DNA from: Parachlamydiales bacterium
Lineage (GTDB): Bacteria > Chlamydiota > Chlamydiia > Chlamydiales > JAJFMK01
Assembly (NCBI GenBank): GCA_020050175.1
Contig: JAGVKY010000192.1
Location: 1-9,879 of the forward strand
Length of the DNA stretch: 9,879 nt
Direction of reading: 5' to 3'
The translations under genes and the position numbers were made by a program. This document shows, piece after piece, positions 1-6,287 of the stretch. Every line of letters begins with the position of its first letter. The stretch's first letter is position 1. The notes under the pieces were generated by a model. The model was not told where the DNA came from, searched no databases, and was given only the letters and a program-made list of their open reading frames with translations.

Positions 1-1440
1 ATAGAGGGTGAAGAAAAATGGAGTGATCCGTCACTCATTGCAACAGCAAACTTGGATGGGTTTCCCTTTATCTGCCTCCTCCCCACGAGTACACACGCGG
101 CAGCTTTCTGGGTTGAAAATAATGGAAATTTTTCTGGAGCTGTTTTAGACACTTCCACTATTCTCCAAGGCCAACCTAGCTGGACTCCTTTGAACAATTC
201 TATCAGTGGCGTTGACTCTCCAGCATGCTCGATTGATTCTGCTGGCAATGGGCTCGTTGTTTGGGTCGACAGAGGGCTTAATGATAGTGTTTTTGCCGCA
301 AGTTTTGATTCCTCCACATTAAATTTTTCAAGTCCTATACAGATTTCTCCTTCCTCCACATTTCTAAGCGTAACTGAACCCGCGGTCTTTTACTCAGAAA
401 ATGGTACAGGTTTTGCCGTCTATGGAGGGGCTACAACGCCCGGAACCCCTGACTTTCATTATGCAGGCTACGGCTCATATTACAATGGGACAACGTGGGT
501 AATTAATAGTTCGCCCCTAGCACCCACCGCACCTACTTCATTTGCCTGTGATGTTAGCGGTGATAATAGCGGAGATGCAGTAGCAGTTTTTTATGCTCGG
601 CCAAATCTGTATAGTGTCACCAACACAGGCGGCATATGGGGATCTCCCGTCACAATTTCTAGTCTACTAAATGACATCGGAGTTGCCGTTGTCAAAGTCA
701 ATCCTCAGACCGGCGATGCTATCACGGGTTACTCAATTGAGGAATTAGCAGCAGGGCCATTCTCACAAAGTTTAGCTAAAGGAGCTAATGCTTGGAGTAC
801 CCCATTGAATATCTTTCAGGGACAACCATTATTTGGTGTAATTCCCGTCTTTGCAATTTCACCGGAGGGAAATATTTGGTGCGTTTGTACTTTAATTAAA
901 GATCTAAACAATCCACCAATTGGTTTTGCCACTACTCTCTTAAACAGCAGCGGTACAAAATGGGGAAAAGCTCGACACTTTACTTCAGAACAACTAACTT
1001 TATCTGGTAGCGCAATAGCTGCTGGAACAGACAAATACGCTGTTGTAGCTGGTTTTGGAACTGAAAATTTTCCTAATCCTCCCTTTAGTATCTACGCTGC
1101 TCACACGATCACAACCCCCGGACCCCATCCGCACTCAAAAATAAGACCGCCGAAAAATCTACAAGGTTTCCAAAAAGTAAATAATTTTCTTTTCCAAGGA
1201 AATGTCTTTAATAAAATCACTTGGGAAGCGCCTATAACCGGACCCAAACCCATTCTTTATAAGATTTACCGTAACAGCGCTCTTAAAGACCCTATTGGCA
1301 TCGTCAACGCTCTAGATGAGCTTGTTTTTGAGGATCTCAATGTCCCATTGAACACCCCAATCATGTACTACATTGTCTCAGTTGCCAATAACGGGAAGCA
1401 GTCAAATCCTGCGACAGTAACTGTCAAAGCAACCCAATAA
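1..1440 (+). CDS. Beta-propeller-like repeat protein with C-terminal fibronectin-III-like domain (5' partial)
   Basis: The frame is open from the first base of the window, so the gene starts upstream; the TTG at 52 is the first start-like codon inside the window and not a credible start. 479 codons are visible. Roughly residues 1-370 show repeating blocks of about 45-60 residues in which a Trp or Phe strand ('AAFWVENNG', 'GLVVWVDRG', 'GFAVYGG', 'DAVAVFYA') alternates with Gly/Asn/Ser turns and 'W..P..I' segments, which suggests a sialidase-like or WD-like beta-propeller. From about residue 383 (nt 1147 on) a segment starting PPKNLQGF, with ITWEAP, YKIYRN and YYIVSVANNG motifs, looks like a fibronectin-III domain. 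Proteins of this build occur in environmental chlamydiae, where I would guess an exported or surface role; any signal peptide lies outside the window. It is convergent with rplL. The gene is certain; the function is unknown. Confidence 0.8.
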   Translation: MEGEEKWSDPSLIATANLDGFPFICLLPTSTHAAAFWVENNGNFSGAVLDTSTILQGQPSWTPLNNSISGVDSPACSIDSAGNGLVVWVDRGLNDSVFAASFDSSTLNFSSPIQISPSSTFLSVTEPAVFYSENGTGFAVYGGATTPGTPDFHYAGYGSYYNGTTWVINSSPLAPTAPTSFACDVSGDNSGDAVAVFYARPNLYSVTNTGGIWGSPVTISSLLNDIGVAVVKVNPQTGDAITGYSIEELAAGPFSQSLAKGANAWSTPLNIFQGQPLFGVIPVFAISPEGNIWCVCTLIKDLNNPPIGFATTLLNSSGTKWGKARHFTSEQLTLSGSAIAAGTDKYAVVAGFGTENFPNPPFSIYAAHTITTPGPHPHSKIRPPKNLQGFQKVNNFLFQGNVFNKITWEAPITGPKPILYKIYRNSALKDPIGIVNALDELVFEDLNVPLNTPIMYYIVSVANNGKQSNPATVTVKATQ

Positions 1441-1446
1441 AAAAAT

Positions 1447-1483
1447 AAAAGGCTACAAGGAGTTTTACTCCTTGTAGCCTTTT
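1447..1483 (+). terminator. Perfect 16-bp hairpin terminator, probably bidirectional
   Basis: The arms at 1447-1462 and 1468-1483 are exact reverse complements (core GGCTACAAGGAG) around a 5-nt TTTTA loop. The hairpin begins six bases after the TAA of the FN3 gene. On the plus strand the right arm itself ends in TTTT; on the minus strand the stem is followed by TTTTATTTTT, a better U-tract. It should end the plus-strand gene and act as a back-up terminator for the rplL operon. Confidence 0.85.
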
Positions 1484-1535
1484 AGTCTACCCGCTTGTTT
1501 ATCATCCATTTTTAGAAACCAAAAAACCGCAAGCA

Positions 1536-1577
1536 AAAAATAAAGCAGAGAAGGCGATAAATCGCTATCTCTGCTTA
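1536..1577 (-). terminator. Intrinsic terminator of the rplL operon
   Basis: Arms AAGCAGAGA (1543-1551) and TCTCTGCTT (1568-1576) pair perfectly, and GCGAT/ATCGC extends the stem past one mismatch and one G-U pair. Reading on the minus strand, the hairpin is followed by TTATTTTTT. It lies about 30 nt after the rplL stop codon, so it marks the operon end before any rpoB could follow. Confidence 0.75.
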
Positions 1578-1604
1578 GACTTCGGAGCTAAAGTTCCTAA
1601 AAGA

Positions 1605-1991
1605 CTATAGACCTTTTAGGGTCACTTTTGCGCCTTGCGCTTCAAGCTTTGCTTTCATGTCGTCAGCTTCAGCTTTTGCGGCTTTGTCCTTAACAACTTT
1701 TGGAGCCGCGTCGCAAAGATCTTTTGCTTCTTTCAAGCCGAGACCTGTAATCTCTCTTAAGACCTTAATGACGCCGATTTTCTTGTCAGCTGGAACTGTT
1801 GCCAGTGTGACTTCGAATTCGGTTGCTTCTGGAGCTGCTTCTGCAGCGGCACCCGCAGGTGCTGCTACTGCAACAGCTGCTGCTTGCGCCTTTACGCCCC
1901 ATTTATCTTCCAGCGCTTTTTTAAGTTCTGACATCTCAAGGACTGTCAAGGCGCTGAGTTTATCTACTAGTTCTTCGAGTTGAGCACTCAC
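1605..1991 (-). CDS. rplL: 50S ribosomal protein L7/L12
   Basis: This is the stalk protein that, as dimers on L10, recruits GTPase factors such as EF-Tu to the 50S subunit. The 128 residues are full length. The N-terminal dimerisation helices (about 1-32, LEELVDKLSALTVLEMSELK) are followed by an Ala/Pro/Glu-rich flexible hinge (about 36-57) and the globular C-terminal domain (about 58-128). That domain carries the factor-binding KKIGVIKVLREITGLGLKEAKDL helix pair, written here in pieces: KKIGVIKVLRE then ITGLGLKEAKDL. The start is GTG, preceded by GAGG at 1997-2000. It is the last gene of the operon: the next element downstream is a terminator, not rpoB. A 50-nt gap separates it from rplJ, with no strong promoter seen there. 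Confidence 0.97.
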   Translation of the reverse strand: MSAQLEELVDKLSALTVLEMSELKKALEDKWGVKAQAAAVAVAAPAGAAAEAAPEATEFEVTLATVPADKKIGVIKVLREITGLGLKEAKDLCDAAPKVVKDKAAKAEADDMKAKLEAQGAKVTLKGL

Positions 1992-2041
1992 GTTATCCTC
2001 ACAAATCTAAAAATTAACTTTTAATCGGATCATGGGCACTT

Positions 2042-2569
2042 TTATGCCTCTGATCCACCTTCTTTTTCGCTTTTGTTCTCTAAGCAGTGCATAACACTTA
2101 CGAGAATCGCTTCCATGACACTGAGTGTCTCGGCGAGTGGCGCCTGGAGCGTTGCCAAAAACTGGGCCCGCATTTCGTCCTTTCCAGGAAGCTTAGAAAG
2201 CTTCTCGATGGTGCTGGCAGAATGGTATTTCCCTTCAAAACGACCACCTTGAACTTCAATCGCCTTTTCATTGTCCTTACCGAACTTAAAAAGGAATTTT
2301 GCAGTTTCAAGAAGATCATGTCCTCCAGCCACAACACCAATGTGACCAGGCAGTTGCTCGACTGAGAGTTCAATCCCTTTGCTTTTTGCAGCTTTTACAA
2401 GAACCCTTTTACGGACCATTGTAAATGTGCCACCAAGCTTTTGGATCTCACCACGAAATGTGTTACTCAGGTTGGCCCCAAATTTGGAATAGCTCAACAC
2501 GATAAAGGGCTTTGATTCCCCAATTTCGCTTTCAATCTCATCTAGGAGTAGTTGCTTTTCTTGTCTCAT
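2042..2569 (-). CDS. rplJ: 50S ribosomal protein L10
   Basis: L10 anchors L7/L12 dimers to the L11-binding region of 23S rRNA. The 175-residue product has the family's N-terminal rRNA-binding domain (FIVLSYSKFGANLSNTFRGEIQKLGG, shown here as FIVLSYSKFGANLSN plus TFRGEIQKLGG, about residues 22-48), the VRKRVLVKAA segment, and a C-terminal helix (about 135-170) that should carry the stalk dimers. The start is ATG at 2569. The GGAG ribosome binding site overlaps the rplA stop codon (TAGGAG), so translation is probably coupled. With only 14 nt between rplA and rplJ there is no room for the structured L10 leader used for autoregulation in many bacteria. Confidence 0.96.
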   Translation of the reverse strand: MRQEKQLLLDEIESEIGESKPFIVLSYSKFGANLSNTFRGEIQKLGGTFTMVRKRVLVKAAKSKGIELSVEQLPGHIGVVAGGHDLLETAKFLFKFGKDNEKAIEVQGGRFEGKYHSASTIEKLSKLPGKDEMRAQFLATLQAPLAETLSVMEAILVSVMHCLENKSEKEGGSEA

Positions 2570-2583
2570 ATGCGATCTATCTC

Positions 2584-3273
2584 CTACATCGTCTCGACAT
2601 CTTTTAAGTCGATCTTTATCCCGGCTCCCATAGTGGAAGAAAGGAAAAGAGAACGGAAATACTGCCCTCTAGCACTGGCAGGTTTCGCTTTTAGAACAGC
2701 ACCTAAGTAAGTACGGATGTTCTCCTCGAGATTTGCATCATCAAAAGAGACTTTTCCTACTCCATTGTTGATCGAGCAAGTCTTATCGACTTTAAACTCA
2801 ATACGGCCTGCTTTAAGCTCCTGGACAGCCTTTTGGATATCGGTCGTCACAGTTCCCGCCTTTGGCGTCGGCATAAGACCTCTTGGCCCTAACACCTTAC
2901 CAAGCTTACCCACTTCCCTCATCATATCGGGAGTGGCAATCACAGCATCGAAATCAGTCCACCCTTTGGAGACTTTTTCGACCAGGTCATCATGTCCTGC
3001 AAAATCGGCGCCCGCTGCAAGGGCTTCGTTTACCTTATCCCCACGCGCGAAAACAAGGATCTTCAAGGTTTTTCCCGTTCCGTGCGGTAGTGAAACGGTG
3101 CCTCGAACTGTTTGATCCGATTTTTTAGGGTCCACTCCGACCTTCAAAGCGATGTCAACTGTCTGATCAAATTTGACAGGTGGACAGCGCTTCAAAATAG
3201 CGATAGCATCTTTCAGGCTATAAGCCTGGCTCTTGTCAAAGAGCTCTGCTATCTTCCGACGTCGTTTACTCAT
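2584..3273 (-). CDS. rplA: 50S ribosomal protein L1
   Basis: L1 is the mobile L1-stalk protein that binds 23S rRNA and helps release E-site tRNA; in E. coli it also represses its own operon mRNA. The 229 residues match the usual length. Visible family blocks are VDIALKVGVDPKKSDQTVRG near residue 40, HGTGKTLKILVFARGD near 65, the MREVGKLGKVLGPRGLMPTP loop near 115-140 and the SSTMGAGIKID C-terminus. The ATG at 3273 has no convincing Shine-Dalgarno sequence, unlike rplL and tuf. The 82-nt gap from rplK is the largest in the ribosomal block and holds a promoter candidate. I see no clear L1-binding leader motif upstream of rplK. Confidence 0.96.
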   Translation of the reverse strand: MSKRRRKIAELFDKSQAYSLKDAIAILKRCPPVKFDQTVDIALKVGVDPKKSDQTVRGTVSLPHGTGKTLKILVFARGDKVNEALAAGADFAGHDDLVEKVSKGWTDFDAVIATPDMMREVGKLGKVLGPRGLMPTPKAGTVTTDIQKAVQELKAGRIEFKVDKTCSINNGVGKVSFDDANLEENIRTYLGAVLKAKPASARGQYFRSLFLSSTMGAGIKIDLKDVETM

Positions 3274-3287
3274 TATTTTGAACCACT

Positions 3288-3315
3288 TTTATACTTGTAA
3301 TATTCTTCTTGTCAC
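3288..3315 (-). promoter_or_regulatory. Candidate internal promoter for rplA
   Basis: On the minus strand GTGACA (3310-3315, five of six matches to TTGACA) is followed by a 16-nt spacer and TATAAA (3288-3293, five of six matches to TATAAT). Transcription from it would begin only about 7 nt before the rplA ATG, giving a nearly leaderless message. That would fit the absence of a Shine-Dalgarno sequence there. Chance occurrence in an AT-rich gap remains possible. Confidence 0.4.
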
Positions 3316-3355
3316 TGACCAAACCTTAGTTAATCAGGCACAGAATTTTAATTTT

Positions 3356-3799
3356 TTATCCTTCTTCAACATCGATACCCATGGAACGTGCTGTTCCAAG
3401 GACAATCATTGTTGCAGCATCAACATCACGTGCATTCATGTCTTCCATTTTATTCTGAGCAATCGCACGTGCTCTTGATCTTTTAATCTTTGCCACCTTA
3501 TCTCGGTTAGGCACTTTGGACCCCTTTTGGATTCCAAGTTCTTTCTTTAAAAGTTCAGAAACAGGAGGCTTCCTCATCACATAAGTGAAGCTCTTATCGA
3601 CGTAAACCTCGATAACAACCGGAATAATCCCCTCTTGTCCTTGTGTCTTTGCGTTAAAATCTTTACAGAAGGCCATGATGTTAACACCGGCACCCCCGAG
3701 AGCAGGTCCAATAGGAGGAGCTGGATTTGCCTTGCCCGCCTGGATCTGCAACTTGATGATTTTTACGACTTTTTTACCTTTCTTAGCTGGAGCTGACAT
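3356..3799 (-). CDS. rplK: 50S ribosomal protein L11
   Basis: L11 binds the GTPase-associated centre of 23S rRNA and forms the base of the stalk with L10. The 147-residue product opens with a short basic extension (SAPAKKGKKV). The N-terminal domain follows, with the signature KLQIQAGKANPAPPIGPALG (about 17-36) in which the prolines contact factors and thiostrepton-class drugs. The C-terminal rRNA-binding domain ends in the conserved MIVLGTARSMGIDVE. The ATG at 3799 lies 14 nt after the nusG stop, and GGA/AGGG sequences in that gap provide the ribosome binding site. It is one transcription unit with nusG. Confidence 0.97.
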   Translation of the reverse strand: MSAPAKKGKKVVKIIKLQIQAGKANPAPPIGPALGGAGVNIMAFCKDFNAKTQGQEGIIPVVIEVYVDKSFTYVMRKPPVSELLKKELGIQKGSKVPNRDKVAKIKRSRARAIAQNKMEDMNARDVDAATMIVLGTARSMGIDVEEG

Positions 3800-3813
3800 G
3801 ATGCCCTAAATCC

Positions 3814-4362
3814 TTACTCTTTTTGTCCATCAGTAACATGTTCGACTTGGATAAATTCCAAATCGTCGACTCGAGTGTCTCGGCCAAAGATCGATACAAG
3901 CACACTTAAGCGGCCCTTATCTTGGAAAACCTCAGTCACAGTTCCTGTAAAGTTAACGAAGACTCCGTCAACAATTTTGACGATATCTCCGACTTCAAAT
4001 TTATGTTTTTGCGTTACGCGAACTTTTTTATCTTCAAGATCTTTTAAAATCTCATCAACTTCATGCTGTGTCAAAGCAACCGGCTTATCGCCACCAAGAA
4101 AGTCAAAAACTCCTTGGATGCCTTTAACAAACGCCCATGACTCATCATCAAGATACATAGAAACCAGGAGATATCCCGGCCATAGTTTCTTCTCGACGAT
4201 TTTTTGGGTTCCACCTTTCACTTCAGAGACATTTTCAATCGGAAGGAGCACAGTATCAATAACATCGGCAAAACCCGACTGCTCCTTTTGTTCCTCAATG
4301 GAATGCTTGACCTTCTTCTCTTGAGAGGAAAGGACTTGGATGACGTACCACTTTTTCTGCAT
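3814..4362 (-). CDS. nusG: Transcription termination/antitermination factor NusG
   Basis: NusG binds RNA polymerase through its NGN domain and links it to Rho or to the ribosome (via S10) through its KOW domain. The 182 residues match the bacterial norm. The NGN domain (about 1-115) starts KKWYVIQVLSSQEKKVK and contains KLWPGYLLVSMYLDDESW; the KOW domain (about 122-175) has FEVGDIVKIVDGVFVNFTGT, then VSIFGRDTRVDDLEFIQVE. The usual GPF of the KOW loop reads GVF here, a mild variation. The ATG at 4362 lies 18 nt after the secE stop, with TAAGGA just upstream. The secE-nusG pairing is nearly universal in bacteria. Confidence 0.97.
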   Translation of the reverse strand: MQKKWYVIQVLSSQEKKVKHSIEEQKEQSGFADVIDTVLLPIENVSEVKGGTQKIVEKKLWPGYLLVSMYLDDESWAFVKGIQGVFDFLGGDKPVALTQHEVDEILKDLEDKKVRVTQKHKFEVGDIVKIVDGVFVNFTGTVTEVFQDKGRLSVLVSIFGRDTRVDDLEFIQVEHVTDGQKE

Positions 4363-4380
4363 CTCTTAAAAAATCCTTAC

Positions 4381-4614
4381 CTAGTAAGCGAGTCCCATCA
4401 GCGAGAGAAGCTTGTGAAGCAAATAATCGACTCCAAAAACTGCAAACCCTGAGATAAATGTCGCAAGCACAACCATCTTTGTGTAAGAGAGCAATTCTTG
4501 ACGACCAGTCCAGGTGACACGGTGAAATTCTGCTTTGATCCCTTCGAGCCAGGTTAACAGGGACCCACCTCGTTTTTCGTTGATCTCTTGGCTCATGGAC
4601 TTTGACGTTTGCAT
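4381..4614 (-). CDS. secE: Preprotein translocase subunit SecE
   Basis: SecE clamps SecY in the SecYEG inner-membrane channel. The 77-residue product is the short single-span form: an amphipathic cytoplasmic helix (about 18-44, with the family's EFHRVTWTGRQELLSYTK segment) followed by one transmembrane helix (about 45-66). The motif usually reads VxWP; here it is VTWTG, a Pro-to-Thr change. The start is uncertain: the ATG at 4614 (used here) and an ATG at 4596 both lack a good ribosome binding site. It follows tRNA-Trp by 52 nt, so the tRNA and secE may share one transcript. Confidence 0.92.
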   Translation of the reverse strand: MQTSKSMSQEINEKRGGSLLTWLEGIKAEFHRVTWTGRQELLSYTKMVVLATFISGFAVFGVDYLLHKLLSLMGLAY

Positions 4615-4638
4615 CTCAATAACTATCTCAATTTGTTG

Positions 4639-4659
4639 AGCTAGGTTTTACAACTAGCT
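4639..4659. repeat. Palindromic element just 3' of tRNA-Trp
   Basis: AGCTAG and CTAGCT form a 6-bp stem around a 9-nt loop, starting 7 nt after the tRNA 3' end. Read on the plus strand it closely matches the minus-strand reading of the element that follows tRNA-Thr (6055-6074): both begin AGCTAGGTTT and continue into an AACTAG core. Confidence 0.55.
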
Positions 4660-4666
4660 ACGGGTT

Positions 4667-4739
4667 CGAGTGCGGAGGGATTCGAACCCCCGACCGGCGG
4701 CTTTGGAGACCGCTGCTCTACCAGCTGAGCTACACACCC
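4667..4739 (-). tRNA. trpT: tRNA-Trp (anticodon CCA)
   Basis: The minus strand folds into a complete 73-nt cloverleaf: acceptor GGGTGTG/CGCACTC, D arm GCTC/GAGC, anticodon stem GCGGT/GCCGC with loop CTCCAAA (anticodon CCA at 4704-4706), and T arm GGGGG/CCCTC with loop TTCGAAT. Discriminator base G73 is standard for bacterial tRNA-Trp. The CCA tail is not encoded and must be added enzymatically. Its place between tuf and secE is the chlamydial arrangement. Confidence 0.95.
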
Positions 4740-4770
4740 TTAAAAACCAGCAAATTTATTCATAAAGATA

Positions 4771-4797
4771 AGAAGGCTCTGTACTAGAGAGCCTTCT
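4771..4797 (-). terminator. Hairpin terminator after tuf
   Basis: AGAAGGCTCT (4771-4780) pairs perfectly with AGAGCCTTCT (4788-4797) around a 7-nt loop, 24 nt past the tuf stop. The minus-strand 3' flank is AT-rich (TATCTTTATG) but has no unbroken U-run, so termination may be partial and allow read-through into tRNA-Trp and secE. Confidence 0.65.
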
Positions 4798-4820
4798 CGT
4801 CTTAGTTGCGGAATTATATC

Positions 4821-6005
4821 CTACTTGATGATTTCGGAAACAGTACCCGCACCAATCGTTCTGCCACCTTCACGGATCGCAAAACGCATCCCTTTTTCCA
4901 TCGCGATCGGAGCAATGAGCTCTACTGTGATCTCGACGTTATCGCCAGGCATGACCATCTCAACACCCGCTGGGAGTTTGACAGTTCCTGTGACGTCAGC
5001 CGTTTTGCAATAAAGCTGTGGACGGTAACCAGTAAAGAACGGCTTATGACGGCCACCCTCTTCTTTCGTCAAGATGTAAACAGGGCCCTTGAATTCTTTA
5101 TGAGGTGTGCATGTTCCAGGAGCGGCCAAGACCATCCCCCTTTCGACGTCGTCTTTGCCAAGGCCACGGAGAAGAAGACCAACGTTTTCACCAGCACGAG
5201 CTTCGTCCATTGTCTTATTGAACATCTCAACACCTGTCACGACAGTGTCACGAGTTGGCTTAATCCCGATGACTTCAACCTTATCGTTCAACTTGATGAT
5301 CCCTCTTTCGATACGGCCAGTCACAACTGTACCGCGACCAGAAATCGAGAAGACGTCTTCGATTGGCATGAGGAAAGGCTTATCCACTTCACGCTGAGGT
5401 GTTGGAATAGCTTCATCCACAGTTTTCATCAATTTTTGGATAGCTTCTACGTATTTAGGATCATCTTCTAAGGCACGGAGAGCAGAACCTCTAACGATCG
5501 GTACATCTTTGTAGCCTTTTGATTCTAGGATCTCATGCAGTTCCATCTCGACTAAGTCGATCAGTTCGGCATCAGCTTCGCTCAACATGTCGACTTTATT
5601 CAAGAAGACGACGATGGCAGGCACCTGCATCTGACGGGCTAAAAGAATGTGTTCTTTAGTTTGAGGCATCGCACCATCAGTCGCTGCAACCACGAGAATC
5701 GCACCGTCCATCTGAGCGGCACCGGTAATCATGTTTTTTACATAGTCGGCGTGGCCAGGGCAGTCAACGTGGGCATAGTGACGAGCGTCGGTTTCGTATT
5801 CGACGTGCGTTGAGTTAATCGTAATCCCACGCGCCTTTTCTTCTGGCGTGTTGTCGATAGATGCATAATCGCGAAAAGAGGCTTTACCTGATTTTGCGAG
5901 CACCTTTGTAATGGCAGCCGTGAGGGTTGTCTTACCATGGTCGACGTGACCAATGGTCCCAATGTTGACGTGCGGCTTGTTCCTCTTAAAGGCTTCTTTT
6001 GCCAT
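4821..6005 (-). CDS. tuf: Elongation factor Tu
   Basis: EF-Tu is the GTPase that delivers aminoacyl-tRNA to the ribosomal A site. The product is full length at 394 residues. The G motifs are intact: GHVDHGKT (19-26), the switch-I RGITIN (59-64), DCPGH (81-85, catalytic His85), NKVD (136-139) and SAL (174-176). Domains 2 and 3 follow, with the GRGTVVTGRIERG and FAIREGGRTIGAGT blocks. In domain 3, YRPQ (327-330) is followed by LYCKT where E. coli has FYFRT: a Cys at 333 and Lys for Arg at 334. The ATG at 6005 is preceded by a strong GGAGG (6016-6020), 10 nt upstream. It sits between tRNA-Thr and tRNA-Trp and has its own terminator. Confidence 0.98.
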   Translation of the reverse strand: MAKEAFKRNKPHVNIGTIGHVDHGKTTLTAAITKVLAKSGKASFRDYASIDNTPEEKARGITINSTHVEYETDARHYAHVDCPGHADYVKNMITGAAQMDGAILVVAATDGAMPQTKEHILLARQMQVPAIVVFLNKVDMLSEADAELIDLVEMELHEILESKGYKDVPIVRGSALRALEDDPKYVEAIQKLMKTVDEAIPTPQREVDKPFLMPIEDVFSISGRGTVVTGRIERGIIKLNDKVEVIGIKPTRDTVVTGVEMFNKTMDEARAGENVGLLLRGLGKDDVERGMVLAAPGTCTPHKEFKGPVYILTKEEGGRHKPFFTGYRPQLYCKTADVTGTVKLPAGVEMVMPGDNVEITVELIAPIAMEKGMRFAIREGGRTIGAGTVSEIIK

Positions 6006-6024
6006 GGTTTCTATTCCTCCAACG

Positions 6025-6030
6025 AGTATA
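6025..6030 (-). promoter_or_regulatory. Possible -10 element (TATACT) directly upstream of tuf
   Basis: TATACT on the minus strand matches TATAAT at five of six positions. It is preceded by the AT-rich stretch TTATTTTTTAGATT and lies about 20 nt before the tuf ATG. No good -35 box is found at 16-18 nt. It could give tuf-specific transcription separate from tRNA-Thr. Confidence 0.3.
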
Positions 6031-6054
6031 AATCTAAAAAATAAGTGCTTCGCG

Positions 6055-6074
6055 AACTAGTTTTAAACCTAGCT
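6055..6074. repeat. Palindromic element just 3' of tRNA-Thr
   Basis: This 20-nt sequence, AACTAGTTTTAAACCTAGCT on the plus strand, is an imperfect palindrome with CTAG/CTAG arms. It starts 5 nt after the tRNA-Thr 3' end. Its minus-strand reading is nearly identical to the plus-strand reading of the element after tRNA-Trp (4639-4659), so the two are related and inverted relative to each other. Confidence 0.5.
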
Positions 6075-6079
6075 CTTTT

Positions 6080-6151
6080 TGCCCAGAATAGGAATCGAAC
6101 CTACGGCCTTTTGCTTACCATGCAAATGCTCTACCCCTGAGCTATCTGGGC
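6080..6151 (-). tRNA. thrT: tRNA-Thr (anticodon GGT)
   Basis: The minus strand folds into a complete 72-nt cloverleaf: acceptor GCCCAGA/TCTGGGC, D arm GCTC/GAGC with a short AGGGGTA loop, anticodon stem TTTGC/GCAAA with loop ATGGTAA (anticodon GGT at 6117-6119), and T arm GTAGG/CCTAT with loop TTCGATT. The discriminator is A73. CCA is not encoded. A GGT tRNA-Thr directly upstream of tuf is an old arrangement, also found before tufB in E. coli. Confidence 0.95.
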
Positions 6152-6281
6152 ACGCTCGAACCCAAGATGAAACCAAAAAGCGATCTCAAAATTGACGAGT
6201 GAGGATCAGTTTAGTGCAGAGGAGCATATTCCGCAAGGAGAGAGCCTAGAAAAACCATTTATTTAAATTACCAACTTAGAA

Positions 6282-6287
6282 ATTATA
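6282..6287 (-). promoter_or_regulatory. Possible -10 box for tRNA-Thr/tuf transcription
   Basis: A perfect TATAAT lies on the minus strand in an AT-rich context, about 130 nt before tRNA-Thr. There is no good -35 box at 16-18 nt (ATACCG at 17). A second weaker option nearer the tRNA is TTGCGG, a 17-nt spacer and TAAACT (around 6212-6240). Either could drive the tRNA-Thr/tuf unit. Confidence 0.3.

Noticed and set aside
52..54. TTG as the start of the left-edge FN3 gene
   Set aside because: The frame is open to base 1 and the preceding codons (for example WSDPSLIATAN) fit the repeat pattern, so the gene continues beyond the window.
1657..1983. 108-codon plus-strand frame opposite rplL
   Set aside because: Ala/Ser-rich shadow of the Ala-rich L7/L12 hinge; no motif and no ribosome binding site.
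3875..4324. 149-codon plus-strand frame opposite nusG
   Set aside because: Ser/Thr-rich shadow of a certain gene, with no domain seen.
4594..4596. Alternative secE start at the second Met (MSQEINEK)
   Set aside because: No ribosome binding site there either, so I kept the longer form, but the choice is unsettled.
4806..5471. 221-codon plus-strand frame opposite tuf
   Set aside because: It lies wholly antisense to a certain EF-Tu gene, has a Cys/Ser/His/Phe-rich composition without recognisable motifs, and is explained by the biased codon use of tuf.
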